The notes beneath the pieces were generated by a model. It was not told the DNA's origin and ran no database searches. It saw nothing but the letters and a program-made list of their open reading frames with translations. Made by a program: the position numbers and the translations under genes. Of a stretch of DNA of 64,000 bases, positions 48,208 to 57,393 are shown one piece after another (positions within the stretch are counted from its first letter, which is position 1; every line of letters begins with the position of its first letter). This stretch comes from Acinetobacter sp. YWS30-1. Lineage in GTDB: Bacteria; Pseudomonadota; Gammaproteobacteria; Pseudomonadales; Moraxellaceae. Where the stretch lies: the NCBI RefSeq assembly GCF_033558715.1, contig NZ_CP114606.1:310001-374000 (forward strand), read 5' to 3'.

Positions 48208-49023
48208 ATGGGTTGGCTACAAGGCGAAGTTGCACTGATCACTGGTGGTGGTTCAGGTCTCGGTTGGGCACTGGTAGAACGTTTCCTGGAAGAGGGTGCA
48301 CAAGTGGCCGTTCTTCAACGTTCACAGTCTAAAGTCGATGCACTGAATGCACATTTTGGTGATCGCGTGCTGGCAATCGCAGGTGATGTGGCCAGCTATG
48401 AAGACAACGTCCGCGCTGTTAAAGCGACTGTAGAGCGTTACGGTAAACTCGACTGTTTCGTGGGTAATGCCGGTATCTGGGATCACTATGCCGATATCGT
48501 CAATACTTCAGGTGAGCAGCTGGAAAAAGCCTTTGATGAGATTATGGGGATTAATACCAAATCTCTGATCTTGGGTGCCAAAGCTGCACTTGATGAGCTC
48601 GTGAAATCTGAAGGTTCGATCATTTTCACACTGTCAAATTCTGCACTTTATTCTGCAGGTGGCGGTCCGGTTTACACTGCATCAAAACATGCCGGTGTAG
48701 GCATTATGAAAGAACTGGCTTATGAACTTGCACCTAAAGTCCGAGTCAATGCCGTTGCGCCATCAGGTATGAATGTGAATATCAAAGGTGCTGCATCTTT
48801 GGGTCAGGAAAATCTTGGCCTGCTCGATGCACGTGATCCTGAGAAAATCGCCCGTGGCATGCCACTGAATTTCTTACCTGAGCCGGAAGATATGACAGGT
48901 TCATATGTGCTCTTGGCATCTCGTCAAAATAACCGTCCTTTGACTGGCGTTCTGATCAATGCAGAATGCGGTCTGGGTATTCGCGGCTTACGTCAGCCAC
49001 GTGCCGGTTTCTTTGACGAATAA
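48208..49023 (+). CDS. hcaB: 3-phenylpropionate-dihydrodiol dehydrogenase
   Basis: HcaB oxidises the cis-dihydrodiol to the 2,3-dihydroxyphenyl acid with NAD. It is a 271-residue short-chain dehydrogenase: TGGGSGLG at residues 12-19, GNAGIWD, and the Tyr-X3-Lys pair in VYTASKHAG. GGAGAG lies before the ATG. It fits the BphB/HcaB group better than general SDRs because of its operon. A hairpin follows before mhpB. Confidence 0.93.
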   Translation: MGWLQGEVALITGGGSGLGWALVERFLEEGAQVAVLQRSQSKVDALNAHFGDRVLAIAGDVASYEDNVRAVKATVERYGKLDCFVGNAGIWDHYADIVNTSGEQLEKAFDEIMGINTKSLILGAKAALDELVKSEGSIIFTLSNSALYSAGGGPVYTASKHAGVGIMKELAYELAPKVRVNAVAPSGMNVNIKGAASLGQENLGLLDARDPEKIARGMPLNFLPEPEDMTGSYVLLASRQNNRPLTGVLINAECGLGIRGLRQPRAGFFDE

Positions 49024-49048
49024 AAATCTAGTCTGAAATGGACTTTTC

Positions 49049-49069
49049 GGCAGCCTGTTCTTGGCTGCC
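49049..49069 (+). other. intra-operon hairpin between hcaB and mhpB
   Basis: GGCAGCC / GGCTGCC, seven-base loop, followed by TTCCTTTT, 12 bases before the mhpB ribosome site. The T-run is interrupted, so it is a weak terminator or an mRNA stability/processing site between the hca part and mhpB. Confidence 0.5.
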
Positions 49070-49089
49070 TTCCTTTTAAGGAGTCTCTC

Positions 49090-50055
49090 ATGGCCGTTAA
49101 ACTTATTTGTGCGTCGCACAGTCCTTTAATGGAATTTGCTTCACCGCAGGAAAAACGCAAAGAACAGGCTGTTCGTGAAGCGTTTGAAAAACTGTCTGCT
49201 GAAGTAAAAGCTTACGACCCAACCCTGATCATTACCTTTGGTCCTGACCATTTCAATGGTTTCTTCTATGACCTGATGCCAAGCTTCTGTGTGGGCATTC
49301 GCGCGACTGCTGCAGGTGACTGGGACTATGGTAAAGACAATGCACACATTGATGTACCAGAAGACAAAGCACTGGGCTTAGTGCGTCGTGTACTCGATGA
49401 GGGCGTGGACGTTGCGTATTCTTACCGTATGCAAGCTGACCATGGTGTGACTCAGCCATTGCACTTCCTGTGCGACGGCAAACTTGATCGTTATCCAACG
49501 ATTCCAATTTTCATTAATGGCGCTGCAGCACCGATGCCAACTACGAAGCGTACCATCGCTTTAGGCCGTGCTGTAGGTCAGTTCATCAAATCTCTGAACC
49601 TTGAAAATGAGCGTGTACTTGTCCTAGGTACAGGTGGTCTGTCACACGATCCACCAACTCCGCAAATGGGTTCTGTACCACCAGAAGTGGAAGAGTTCCT
49701 GATTGCAGGTCGTAACCCGACACCTGAAGCACGTAACGCGCGTCAGTCAAAAATCATTGCAGTGGGCCAGAAACTGGCAGCGGGCGATACCTCTGTTGCA
49801 GTTCCTCTGAATGCTGAATGGGATATCGCATTGCTTGAAAAATTCAAGAATGCCGACTTCGCTGCACTAGAAGCCATGACTGAAGCTGAAATCCGCCGTG
49901 ATGGTGGCCGTGGTGGTCAGGAAGTCCGTTCGTGGATGGCGGCATTTGCTGCTTTAAGCGAAATGGGCGAGTACGAAATGACAACGCACTGTTATGAAGA
50001 AATCAGTGAATGGATTGCGGGCTTCGGCATCGTATCTGCAGAGTTAAAAGGTTAA
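49090..50055 (+). CDS. mhpB: 2,3-dihydroxyphenylpropionate 1,2-dioxygenase
   Basis: MhpB is the extradiol, Fe2+-dependent ring-cleavage enzyme acting on 2,3-dihydroxyphenylpropionate or 2,3-dihydroxycinnamate. It belongs to the LigB-type class: ICASHSPLM at the N-terminus, FGPDHFNGFFYDLMPSF, then YRMQADHGVTQPLHFL and LGTGGLSHDPPTPQ, with the expected histidines. 321 residues, AAGGAG before the ATG. Its position inside the hca operon, rather than with mhpDFE, differs from E. coli. Confidence 0.95.
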   Translation: MAVKLICASHSPLMEFASPQEKRKEQAVREAFEKLSAEVKAYDPTLIITFGPDHFNGFFYDLMPSFCVGIRATAAGDWDYGKDNAHIDVPEDKALGLVRRVLDEGVDVAYSYRMQADHGVTQPLHFLCDGKLDRYPTIPIFINGAAAPMPTTKRTIALGRAVGQFIKSLNLENERVLVLGTGGLSHDPPTPQMGSVPPEVEEFLIAGRNPTPEARNARQSKIIAVGQKLAAGDTSVAVPLNAEWDIALLEKFKNADFAALEAMTEAEIRRDGGRGGQEVRSWMAAFAALSEMGEYEMTTHCYEEISEWIAGFGIVSAELKG

Positions 50056-50059
50056 AGAC

Positions 50060-51289
50060 ATGAGCAACATCGAAACCATCGTAATTGTAGGTGCTGGCCA
50101 GGCAGGTGCAAGCGCGATTTTAGAACTTCGTGGCAACAAATACGAAGGTAAAATCATTCTGATCGGTGATGAAACGCATCTTCCTTATGAGCGTCCACCA
50201 CTGTCTAAAGACGTGATTCTAAAACCTGAAGAGACCAAGATTGAAATCCTGTCAGAAGAAAAACTGGCGGAACTTGGTGTAGAAACCATTCGTGGCAATG
50301 GCGTGAAAAAAATCAACGCTGAAGCGAAAACGGTTGAACTTCAAAATGGTGACGTTGTTGCTTATGACAAACTGTTGCTTGCTACAGGCGGCGCAGCTCG
50401 TCGTCTGCCGAACTTCGATGCGCTGGGTAAACATGTTTATACGCTACGTAACCTAGAAGATTCACAAGCACTGGTTCCAGTATTGCAATCAGGCCGTCGT
50501 ATTGTCCTGATTGGTGGTGGCGTGATCGGTCTGGAACTGGCTTCTTCAGCACGTTTCAAAGAGTGTCAGGTAACTGTGATCGAAATGGGTCCTATGGTGA
50601 TGGGCCGTTGTTCACCTCGTATCCTGAGCGAATTCCTGCTTGAACAACAACGTTTGGCAGGGATCGACGTTCGTCTGGAAACCAAAATTGCAGATTGCAA
50701 ACTGGATGGTGAAGAAGTGGTGATTACCCTTGAGGGTGGTGAAGAGCTTCGTGCTGATGCTGTAGTTTATGGTATTGGTATCGTGCCAAATGCACAATTG
50801 GCTGTAGAAGCTGGCCTGGATGTTGATTTCGCGATTAAAGTGAATGAAAACTGCCAGACTTCAAATTCAGACATTTATGCAGCGGGTGATGTGGCAACTC
50901 AACTTCGTAACTGCGGTAACCACCGTCGTGTAGAAACCTGGGAAAATGCCAACCTTCAAGCAGGCATCTTTGCGCGCCATGTGATGGGCGTTGAGCATCC
51001 GACACCTAACCCGGCATGGTTCTGGACAGATCAGTTGGACATCAATTATCAGTTCGTAGGTGACATGGCGGCTGCTGAATGGCAAGTTCGTGGTGAAATC
51101 AATCCAGAGCTTCGCGCTGAATCATCATTCGTGATGTTTGGTGTGACTGATGGCGTTATTGTCGGCGGTATTACGGTAAATGCGGCAAAAGAAATGCGTC
51201 ACCTGAAAAAGCTGATCAGCAAGAATGCAGCGTTTGAAGCAGATAAATATTTAGATCTCAGCCAGGATCTTCGTAAACTTGTGAAATAA
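50060..51289 (+). CDS. hcaD: dioxygenase ferredoxin reductase
   Basis: HcaD transfers electrons from NADH through FAD to the HcaC ferredoxin. The 409-residue reductase has the FAD motif IVGAGQAGASAILEL, NAD motif LIGGGVIGLELASSA, the second FAD site SDIYAAGDVA and a C-terminal reductase domain. Typical of phthalate-type oxygenase reductases. It starts four bases after the mhpB stop and is last of the operon, ending at a terminator. Confidence 0.94.
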   Translation: MSNIETIVIVGAGQAGASAILELRGNKYEGKIILIGDETHLPYERPPLSKDVILKPEETKIEILSEEKLAELGVETIRGNGVKKINAEAKTVELQNGDVVAYDKLLLATGGAARRLPNFDALGKHVYTLRNLEDSQALVPVLQSGRRIVLIGGGVIGLELASSARFKECQVTVIEMGPMVMGRCSPRILSEFLLEQQRLAGIDVRLETKIADCKLDGEEVVITLEGGEELRADAVVYGIGIVPNAQLAVEAGLDVDFAIKVNENCQTSNSDIYAAGDVATQLRNCGNHRRVETWENANLQAGIFARHVMGVEHPTPNPAWFWTDQLDINYQFVGDMAAAEWQVRGEINPELRAESSFVMFGVTDGVIVGGITVNAAKEMRHLKKLISKNAAFEADKYLDLSQDLRKLVK

Positions 51290-51318
51290 CTTTGTTTTAT
51301 TGATAAGTTTACAAAAGG

Positions 51319-51350
51319 GCAGACCTTGGGCAACTTGGGTCTGCTTTTTT
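51319..51350 (+). terminator. terminator of the hca-mhpB operon
   Basis: 7-bp stem GCAGACC / GGTCTGC, 12-base loop, six T. Confidence 0.88.
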
Positions 51351-51421
51351 ATGTCTGTCAGATTGTGCTGTCATGACCTCACATTCTATTGTGATTTGAA
51401 ATGGCTTTGTGTAGGTTTGGC

Positions 51422-51512
51422 TTACTTTTCAAAGATGAAAAGTAATAAAAATCTTTTGCTAAACTGAGGATATATCCCTATATCCCAGTTTAGCGGCGGC
51501 ATCCCTGCCGCC
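51422..51512 (-). repeat. 91-nt three-hairpin element, copy 2
   Basis: Read on the minus strand: hairpin 1 (51495-51512) GGCGGCAGGGATGCCGCC with loop GGGA; hairpin 2 (51458-51494) outer stem GCTAAACTG / CAGTTTAGC, inner stem GGATATA / TATATCC, loop GGGA, one bulged T; a 12-base linker AAAAGATTTTTA; hairpin 3 (51422-51445) TTACTTTTCA / TGAAAAGTAA. Total length, hairpin sizes, linker and bulge equal copy 1 at 36148, but the arms have changed in a paired fashion. Confidence 0.8.
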
Positions 51513-51586
51513 ATCAGTATTGTCGATTGTGGATTTGAACGAGAAGTTAGTTCAATTCTTTCTAAAAAAATTTAATTGAGTCTTTT

Positions 51587-52495
51587 ATGAATTCAAATTC
51601 ATCTCCCATGCTGGTGACGGCAAGTATTTATGCCTTGCTGGTGCTGATCTGGGCAGCAACGCCACTGGCGATTGTCTGGAGCGTGCAGGAAGTGCACCCG
51701 ATGTGGGTGCTGATCATCCGTTATTTCGGCGCTTCTCTGCTGGCGCTGGCGATCTTGGCTGCCATGCGTAATCCATTGCCATTTGATCGAACCTCCATGA
51801 TGAGCTATGTAGCAGGTAGCCTGAACTTGATCGGCGCGCAGTTATTTATCTACCTGGCTGCGAATTATTTGACCTCTGGCTTAATGGCCTTAATTTTCGG
51901 TTTCTCACCACTGGTTGCAGGTCTGATCGGGCATGTCATCCTGAAAACCAACCGTCTGATCTGGCTGCAATGGCTCGGTATGGCAGTTGCCGTCGGTGGT
52001 TTAAGTTTTGTCTTTGCGGAGTCAGCAGATAGTAAAGTGAATCCGTGGGGTGTGGTGCTAATGCTGATTAGCATGGTGTCTTATATCAGCTCGATTTTCT
52101 GGGTGAAGCAGATCAATGCACCGTTAAAACCGATGTCCCAAGCCACCGGTTCTTTGATTGTTTCCTCATTGGGATCATTGCTAATCATTCCATTTATCTG
52201 GCAATCTTTCCCAACACAAATGCCAAGTATGCAGGCGCTGTTCGGCTTTGGTTTTACCATGATCCTGTCTTCGATTGTGGCGATGCTGTGTTACTTCTGG
52301 CTGATTCGCCGTCTGGCTGCATCCACCGTATCCCTCAGCAATGTGATGACGCCAATCATTGCCCTGATTCTCGGTGCAACCCTGAATAACGAAGTGATCA
52401 GCAGTCATGCCTTTGCTGGTATTGCGGTAGTGATGTTCGGGATCGTGATGTACTTCTGGAAAGAATGGCGCGAGCAGTATTTTTCTAAATCTTAA
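51587..52495 (+). CDS. EamA/DMT-family transporter
   Basis: This 302-residue inner-membrane protein has ten predicted helices in two EamA repeats, the drug/metabolite transporter layout. Substrate unknown. It follows the hca-mhpB operon on the same strand but has its own leader after the terminator and the repeat element, so a role in the catabolic pathway is possible but not shown. Confidence 0.87.
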   Translation: MNSNSSPMLVTASIYALLVLIWAATPLAIVWSVQEVHPMWVLIIRYFGASLLALAILAAMRNPLPFDRTSMMSYVAGSLNLIGAQLFIYLAANYLTSGLMALIFGFSPLVAGLIGHVILKTNRLIWLQWLGMAVAVGGLSFVFAESADSKVNPWGVVLMLISMVSYISSIFWVKQINAPLKPMSQATGSLIVSSLGSLLIIPFIWQSFPTQMPSMQALFGFGFTMILSSIVAMLCYFWLIRRLAASTVSLSNVMTPIIALILGATLNNEVISSHAFAGIAVVMFGIVMYFWKEWREQYFSKS

Positions 52496-52524
52496 AATAG
52501 ATTGTTCAAGTTAAATTCAGACCT

Positions 52525-52554
52525 AAAAGGAAGCTTTGGCTTCCTTTTTTTATT
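52525..52554. terminator. bidirectional terminator
   Basis: 10-bp stem AAAAGGAAGC / GCTTCCTTTT, four-base loop, between convergent transporter and acetyltransferase genes. Confidence 0.9.
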
Positions 52555-52987
52555 TTTGCAGTTTTAGATGCAGTATTGGGTAGGGATTACCTTCAGCATC
52601 GGTTTCTGAGCGGCTGATGATCTTGAAACCATGTTTTAAATAGAAAGCAATCGCATTAGGGTTGTGCTCATTCACATCAACTTCAGTCACACCCAGAGCA
52701 AGAGCATGTTGCAATAACTGGCTGCCAATACCTTGCCGGAAGGCCAAAGGGGAAATAAACAGCATTTCCAGTTTGTTGCCTGCAATGCCCATAAAACCCA
52801 GAATCTGCTGCTGATGTTCCACATGGAACAATTGCACGTGGGTGAAATAATTATGATCAATAATCTGCTGACGGATCTTTAGGATCTGCGCGTCATTTAG
52901 GAAATGATGCGTAGCACGGACGGATTGTTCCCACAATTCTAGGAGCTGAGGATGCCGATCGGCAGAAGTATGGACAATTACAGGCAT
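52550..52987 (-). CDS. GNAT-family N-acetyltransferase
   Basis: From ATG at 52987 (MPVIVHTSADRH) this is a 145-residue GNAT protein. The acetyl-CoA-binding segment is FRQGIGSQLLQHAL (Q/RxxGxG/A) and the C-terminal strand includes NPNAIAFYLKHGFKII. The longer frame from 53029 adds a hydrophobic stretch not expected in this cytosolic family. Substrate unknown. It is divergent from the CDF transporter. Confidence 0.85.
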   Translation of the reverse strand: MPVIVHTSADRHPQLLELWEQSVRATHHFLNDAQILKIRQQIIDHNYFTHVQLFHVEHQQQILGFMGIAGNKLEMLFISPLAFRQGIGSQLLQHALALGVTEVDVNEHNPNAIAFYLKHGFKIISRSETDAEGNPYPILHLKLQK

Positions 52988-53119
52988 GAAGATTCCGATT
53001 AAAAATGAGAACAACAAAACAATAAACAATTTATCGCAGCAGTTTATTAAGATGCAAAGAGATAAAATGAAAAATCAAATAGATCCATCTGTTTGAGAAA
53101 AAAATTAGGACAAATTTGA

Positions 53120-54058
53120 ATGTCGTCTGAATCGAATAAAATTGTGGTATATGCAGCGCTGTTTGGTAATCTGGCAATCGCGCTGGTGAAATTTGTCGCA
53201 GCCTATATCACCAACAGTTCTGCCATGCTGAGTGAGGCGATTCACTCGGTTGTTGATACACTGAATGAAATTCTGCTGCTGTATGGTATGAAAAAGGCTG
53301 AGCAGCGCCCTGATGCCTTGCATCCTTTCGGCTATGGACGTGAACTGTACTTCTGGGCCTTTATCGTGGCCTTGATGGTCTTTGCTCTAGGTGCCATTGT
53401 GTCGATCTATCAGGGCATCCAGCACATTATTCATCCTGAAGAAATGCAGGATCCGATGATCAACTATATCGTGCTGGGTATTGCGATTCTGTGTGAAGGA
53501 TTCTCCTGGACCGTAGCTTTAAGAACCTTCCGTAAAATGAAAGGGAAGATGGGCTATTTTGAAGCTTTTAGGCGCAGTAAAGATCCGACCACCTTTACTG
53601 TGTTATTTGAAGATACTGCTGCGCTAGTGGGTCTTTTTATTGCCCTGACCGGGATTTTCCTGGCTCATCAACTCAATATCCCTGAGCTGGATGGTGCTGC
53701 CTCTATTCTGATTGGTGTGGTACTGGCAGTATCAGCCTGGTTGCTGGCACGTGAAACCAAAGGCTTATTGCTGGGTGAAACAGCAGATCCTAGACTGCGT
53801 GAAAATGTACTTAACATTGCCCAGCAGGATGCTGCGGTCTATAGCGCCAATGGGGTGCTGACTGAGCAAATGGGCGCGCATCAGGTGATTGCCTCCTTAA
53901 GTCTGGAATTTAAAGATGATCTTACTTCTGATGAAATCGAAGCTTGCGTCAACCGGATTGAAGCGCAGATCAAACAGCTACACCCTGAAATTATTACTCT
54001 GTTTGTGAAACCTCAAACCAAAGCGGTATGGCTGGAACGGACCCAAGGTCGTATTTGA
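53120..54058 (+). CDS. cation diffusion facilitator family transporter
   Basis: This 312-residue CDF protein exports divalent metals (Zn2+, Fe2+, Co2+ or similar). About six helices, the metal-site motif SAMLSEAIHSVVDTLNE in helix 2 (substituting the usual HxxxD by S/HxxxD arrangements) and a second site region FEDTAALVGLFIAL in helix 5 are visible. The C-terminal cytoplasmic domain is present. Its SEAIHS type is nearer the SLC30A9-like branch than ZitB. Confidence 0.88.
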   Translation: MSSESNKIVVYAALFGNLAIALVKFVAAYITNSSAMLSEAIHSVVDTLNEILLLYGMKKAEQRPDALHPFGYGRELYFWAFIVALMVFALGAIVSIYQGIQHIIHPEEMQDPMINYIVLGIAILCEGFSWTVALRTFRKMKGKMGYFEAFRRSKDPTTFTVLFEDTAALVGLFIALTGIFLAHQLNIPELDGAASILIGVVLAVSAWLLARETKGLLLGETADPRLRENVLNIAQQDAAVYSANGVLTEQMGAHQVIASLSLEFKDDLTSDEIEACVNRIEAQIKQLHPEIITLFVKPQTKAVWLERTQGRI

Positions 54059-54469
54059 GGAAGTGAAGATTTCAGCAGATAACTTTCGTCGGATAGTCAG
54101 GAGGGCATCAAGCGTGATTACATGAATACGGGATAAAAATTTAGGTCATGAAATCATGTACAGTCAGGTATGGAGTGAGAATTATCGGATGAATATCGAT
54201 CATTCTCCTGTCTTTTTAGAAAGAAGAATGGACACAAACTTGATCTCGAGTATTCATTTTTTTAGAAGCTTTTCATCGGTTTTAGTCTTTCCATGGGCTC
54301 GATGTTTTGCTAAAAATAACAAAAACATAAATGAATCTTAGGCACGTATTTCATACTATGCTGAAATACCGAAGTATATAAGTTTGTATGCGATTTAAAG
54401 AGATGCTCCGTTTGAAAATTCCAGGTGGATGCTGTCTTGCATATAACAAATAATAAATAGTGGATATTT
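54059..54469. other. intergenic region upstream of the RomA-like gene
   Basis: 411 bases with no gene I can support. A 61-codon frame at 54156-54341 lacks a ribosome site and family resemblance. Probably promoter region for the downstream hydrolase. Confidence 0.4.
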
Positions 54470-55525
54470 ATGCAAGATCTTTTCAAGACTAAAAAATTTC
54501 AGCTTGAGACTGAGTCCAGTTGGAAACATCTCTGGTCCAAGCCGGTATTTGATTATCTACATTCCGATCATTTTGATGGTGAGCGGTTTAAGAATCTGGA
54601 GCATCATTCGCTCGAGCAGAGTCGCTTTGACTTGTATAAATGGTTATTCACCAGAAAATCCAGAACTTGGGAAGTAAATCTGGAACAGGAACGTACCGAG
54701 TTTTTTTCACGTCCGCGTGCTTTACCACAAAATCGGCCGGAAGCCACTTTAGATGACTGGCAAATCTGGTTTATTGGGCATGCTACCGCTCTGATCCAGA
54801 TCGGGCCGTATAATTTTCTGACTGATCCGGTCTGGTGTGAATATGCCAGTCCTTCTGCATCCCGAGGGCCACAGCGCGTCATTCCTGCTGGCATTGCCCT
54901 GGATGAGCTGCCGCATATTGATGCCGTATTGCTCAGCCATAACCATTATGATCATATGGATCTGGCGACCTTGGCCTGGCTGCATCAGACCTATCAAATG
55001 CCGATCTATACCGGCCTTGGTAATGGCTGGTACCTGCCTAAAGACTATAATGTCATTGAAATGGACTGGTGGGAAAATGCATTTTTTGAAGATATCCAGA
55101 TTGTCTATTCGCCAGCACAGCACGCTTCAGGACGTGGAATGCGTGACCAGAACTGCGCATTATGGGGCGGTTTTTCCTTATTGAATGGCAAGGATCATTG
55201 CTATTTTGCTGGGGATAGCGGCTATGCGCCGCATTTCAAGGAAATTCGCAAACGCCTTGGACCACCACGAATTGCGCTGTTGCCGATCGGTGCCTATGAA
55301 CCGCGTGAACTGATGCGCAATATTCATATGAATCCGGAAGATGCTTTTCATGCCCATCAGGACTTAATGGCACGTTGTTCTATGGCCATTCATTATCGGA
55401 CCTTCCAGCTCACCGATGAAGCACGTGACCAGCCTGAAAATGAATTGCAGCATATTATCCAGCATTCCTCCAAGCTGATTAACCCGTTTTACTGTATTCG
55501 TGAGGGCAAACGGATTATTGTCTAA
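54470..55525 (+). CDS. MBL-fold hydrolase, RomA/NAPE-PLD-like
   Basis: This 351-residue metallo-beta-lactamase-fold protein has the metal motif LLSHNHYDHMD (HxHxDH), GHATALIQIGPYNFLTDPVW before it, CYFAGDSGY and a late histidine in HMNPEDAFHAHQDL. This order is typical of the NAPE-PLD/RomA subgroup, which has been tied to lipid phosphodiesterase or envelope-permeability phenotypes. Substrate unknown. It precedes a degenerate katG fragment on the same strand. Confidence 0.85.
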   Translation: MQDLFKTKKFQLETESSWKHLWSKPVFDYLHSDHFDGERFKNLEHHSLEQSRFDLYKWLFTRKSRTWEVNLEQERTEFFSRPRALPQNRPEATLDDWQIWFIGHATALIQIGPYNFLTDPVWCEYASPSASRGPQRVIPAGIALDELPHIDAVLLSHNHYDHMDLATLAWLHQTYQMPIYTGLGNGWYLPKDYNVIEMDWWENAFFEDIQIVYSPAQHASGRGMRDQNCALWGGFSLLNGKDHCYFAGDSGYAPHFKEIRKRLGPPRIALLPIGAYEPRELMRNIHMNPEDAFHAHQDLMARCSMAIHYRTFQLTDEARDQPENELQHIIQHSSKLINPFYCIREGKRIIV

Positions 55526-55564
55526 GGGCTTAAGATCACTCCTGTATAACGATTGAGTCGTTAG

Positions 55565-55796
<232 letters not shown>

Positions 55797-55821
55797 CCTA
55801 ATGCTTTAATTTAACACCAAT

Positions 55822-55847
55822 AAAAAACCACCCTCGGGTGGTTTTTT
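55822..55847. terminator. bidirectional terminator of katA
   Basis: Perfect stem AAAAAACCACCC / GGGTGGTTTTTT, loop TC, just beyond the katA stop on the minus strand. Confidence 0.92.
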
Positions 55848-55872
55848 ATTCGCTCAGTTCAAGCTAAAAAAC

Positions 55873-57393
55873 TTAGAGAAAGCTTGGTAGGCCTTTAGCT
55901 GGATCAGTTGCTCGAGCCATCTGGGCATCAGCTACGCTCATCCCAAGAGCTTGAGCAATACCTTCACCATAGGCGGGATCACAGGCATAACAGTTACGGA
56001 TATGACGGTACTTGATGAAATCAAGCGCATCACCCATTGCGGCTGCGGTATTATTAAATAGAGCCTGTTTCTGCTCATCATTCATCAGGTTGAACAGGGC
56101 ACGTGGCTGGCTGAAGTAGTCATTATCATCTTTGCGATAATCCCAGAAATCTGCATCACCCGTGATTTTGAGGGGGGGCTCTCTGAATTCTGGCTGTTCC
56201 TGCCACTGGCTGAAACTGTTCGGCTCATAATGCGGCAATGAACCATAGTTGCCATCCATACGGCCCAAACCATCACGGTGATTTGAATGTACCGGGCAAC
56301 GTGCGGCATTGACCGGAATCTGGGCATGATTCACACCTACACGGTAACGCGCTGCATCAGCATAATTGACCAAACGTGCCTGTAGCATGCGATCCGGTGA
56401 GTAACTAATGCCTGGTACCAGATTGCTTGGCGCAAAAGCGGCTTGTTCTACGTCCTGGAAATAGTTTTCCGGATTACGGTTCAGCTCAAATTCACCTACT
56501 TCAATCAGTGGATAATCGCCTTTCGGCCAGACTTTGGTCAGGTCAAACGGATGATAAGGCACTTTCTCGGCATCTGTTTCAGGCATGATCTGAACGTACA
56601 TTTTCCATTTCGGATAATCGCCACGTTCAATCGCATCAAACAGGTCGGTTTGACTGCTTTCACGGTCTTTAGCAATCAACTCTGCTGCCTCAGCATCAGT
56701 CAGATTCTTGATACCTTGCTGGGTACGCATATGGAATTTTACCCAAAAGCGTTCATTTTGGGCATTGATAAAACTGTAGGTATGACTGCCGAAACCGTGC
56801 ATATGACGGTAACCAGCCGGAATCCCACGATCGGACATTACGATGGTAACTTGATGTAGTGCTTCCGGCAATAAAGTCCAGAAATCCCAGTTATTGGTGG
56901 CGCTACGTTTATTGGTTTTCGGATCACGTTTTACTGCTTTGTTTAAGTCAGGAAATTTACGTGGATCACGCAGGAAGAATACCGGTGTATTGTTACCGAC
57001 TAGGTCCCAGTTCCCTTCTTCGGTATAGAATTTCAGGGCAAAACCACGAATGTCACGTTCTGCATCAGCTGCACCGCGTTCACCGGCGACGGTCGAAAAA
57101 CGGGCAAAGAGTTCGGTTTTTTTACCGACTTCCGAGAAAATTTTTGCACAGGTATATTCAGTAATGTCATTGGTCACAGTAAAAGTACCAAATGCACCTG
57201 AACCTTTTGCGTGCATACGGCGCTCAGGAATCACTTCACGAACAAAGTTAGCCAGTTTTTCATTCAGCCATAAATCCTGAGCAAGTAAAGGTCCACGCGC
57301 ACCTGCCGTCATACTATTCTGGTTATCGACCACAGGCGCACCAGCTTCAGTGGTCAGGTGGGTGACAGGGCATTTTTTAAAATCTTGGCTCAT
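55873..57393 (-). CDS. katA: monofunctional heme catalase (clade 3, small subunit)
   Basis: This 506-residue catalase dismutates H2O2. The distal histidine is in [13 protein letters not shown], the asparagine in [17 protein letters not shown], and the proximal tyrosine heme ligand in [14 protein letters not shown]. Length and the NADPH-region ([16 protein letters not shown]) fit small-subunit enzymes. GGAGAGG precedes the ATG. A palindrome lies 148 bases upstream. No signal peptide. It stands alone beside a dead katG fragment. Confidence 0.95.
   Translation of the reverse strand: MSQDFKKCPVTHLTTEAGAPVVDNQNSMTAGARGPLLAQDLWLNEKLANFVREVIPERRMHAKGSGAFGTFTVTNDITEYTCAKIFSEVGKKTELFARFSTVAGERGAADAERDIRGFALKFYTEEGNWDLVGNNTPVFFLRDPRKFPDLNKAVKRDPKTNKRSATNNWDFWTLLPEALHQVTIVMSDRGIPAGYRHMHGFGSHTYSFINAQNERFWVKFHMRTQQGIKNLTDAEAAELIAKDRESSQTDLFDAIERGDYPKWKMYVQIMPETDAEKVPYHPFDLTKVWPKGDYPLIEVGEFELNRNPENYFQDVEQAAFAPSNLVPGISYSPDRMLQARLVNYADAARYRVGVNHAQIPVNAARCPVHSNHRDGLGRMDGNYGSLPHYEPNSFSQWQEQPEFREPPLKITGDADFWDYRKDDNDYFSQPRALFNLMNDEQKQALFNNTAAAMGDALDFIKYRHIRNCYACDPAYGEGIAQALGMSVADAQMARATDPAKGLPSFL

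Noticed and set aside
54156..54341. 61-codon frame before the RomA-like gene
   Set aside because: No ribosome site, no family resemblance and atypical composition; most likely a chance frame.
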